A stretch of 64,000 nucleotides of DNA from positions 1-64,000 of the forward strand of contig JALWRC010000086.1 in the NCBI GenBank assembly GCA_027080725.1, read 5' to 3'. This stretch comes from Saprospiraceae bacterium (GTDB lineage: Bacteria > Bacteroidota > Bacteroidia > Chitinophagales > Saprospiraceae). Numbering within the stretch: position 1 is the stretch's first letter; each line of letters opens with the position of its first letter. Below the pieces are notes generated by a model. It worked only from the letters and a program-made list of their open reading frames with translations, was not told where the DNA came from and did not search any database. The translations under genes and the position numbers were made by a program. Below, piece by piece: positions 63,842 to 64,000 of this stretch.

Positions 63842-64000
63842 ATGGAAATTATTCCGATAAAAACCCGTCGGGTACTACCACCGAAGGACGATATTAAAGA
63901 CCTGTTTGATTGGCCCTTTCCGGTGTTAAGGGAGGGAGACATCGTATTGGTCGCCTCCAAGATTGCGGCTATTCATCAGGGGCGGTGTGTGCGTGCAGAA
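63842..64000 (+). CDS. Coenzyme F420:L-glutamate ligase-like protein (5' part, cut by the window)
   Basis: The first 53 codons are visible: IKTRRVLPPKDDIKDL, then LREGDIVLVASKIAAIHQGR, matching the N-terminus of the F420-0:glutamate ligase (CofE/FbiB-N) family. Bacteroidota are not known as F420 producers, so the substrate may differ. The rest lies beyond the window. Confidence 0.65.
   Translation, partial: MEIIPIKTRRVLPPKDDIKDLFDWPFPVLREGDIVLVASKIAAIHQGRCVRAE

Overview
The window is one continuous chromosomal stretch from a member of the Bacteroidota. Evidence: many secreted proteins carry type IX secretion (T9SS) C-terminal sorting domains of both type A and type B; there is a PorP/SprF plus PorE-like pair, a gldE-ssb pair, an ECF sigma/FecR/TonB-receptor triad, and Bacteroidota-style promoters (TTTG, about 20 bases, TAnnTTTG). 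The gene content looks most like the Saprospiria, but that rank is inference.

Layout. 0.2-7.0 kb: a T9SS metalloprotease, uvrA, and a stand-alone NuoE-NuoF fusion. 7.0-7.4 kb: a non-coding 370-base element built of nested inverted repeats. 7.5-12.1 kb: pterin/folate genes (FolM-like reductase, FolB-FolK fusion) running into an outer-membrane protein, waaA and a heptose-7-phosphate kinase (LPS core). 12.2-17.6 kb: a T9SS protein and a DUF1501/DUF1800 pair. 17.8-21.9 kb: a FecI/FecR/TonB-receptor system. 22.1-26.3 kb: ligA, a small haem lipoprotein, tRNA-Val and a DUF4105 (Lnb-like) protein. 26.6-36.1 kb: an alpha-2-macroglobulin lipoprotein with a thioester motif, pbpC, and a ComM-like ATPase. 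36.1-42.1 kb: an AT-richer accessory block with a GH16/beta-helix gene split by an in-frame stop, and a second T9SS protein. 42.1-52.2 kb: a TauE-type exporter, a surface/T9SS module (PorE-like, PorP/SprF, type-B-sorted protein), a secreted protein whose start lies in a 13-base tandem repeat, and an M14 carboxypeptidase. 52.4-53.3 kb: an Xre-RES toxin-antitoxin pair. 53.5-64 kb: mostly housekeeping (trpS, FAH-family hydrolase, SDR, gldE, ssb, zapA, rny, aminotransferase), ending in a cut F420-ligase-like gene.

The most notable signals are not ordinary genes. First, five perfect copies of a 13-base repeat sit over the start of the gene at 48.6 kb, downstream of a near-consensus promoter; the only ATG is out of frame at five copies and would be in frame at one, four or seven, which is the arrangement of a phase-variable locus. 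Second, the 13-mer GGTATGAAATKGT occurs nine times exactly, in genes and between genes, on both strands, with five more near-copies, and is missing from the accessory block. Third, an 18-base motif (GTGTATTACAAARTGCAC) forms the ends of the 7.0-7.4 kb element and recurs at the edges of accessory regions.
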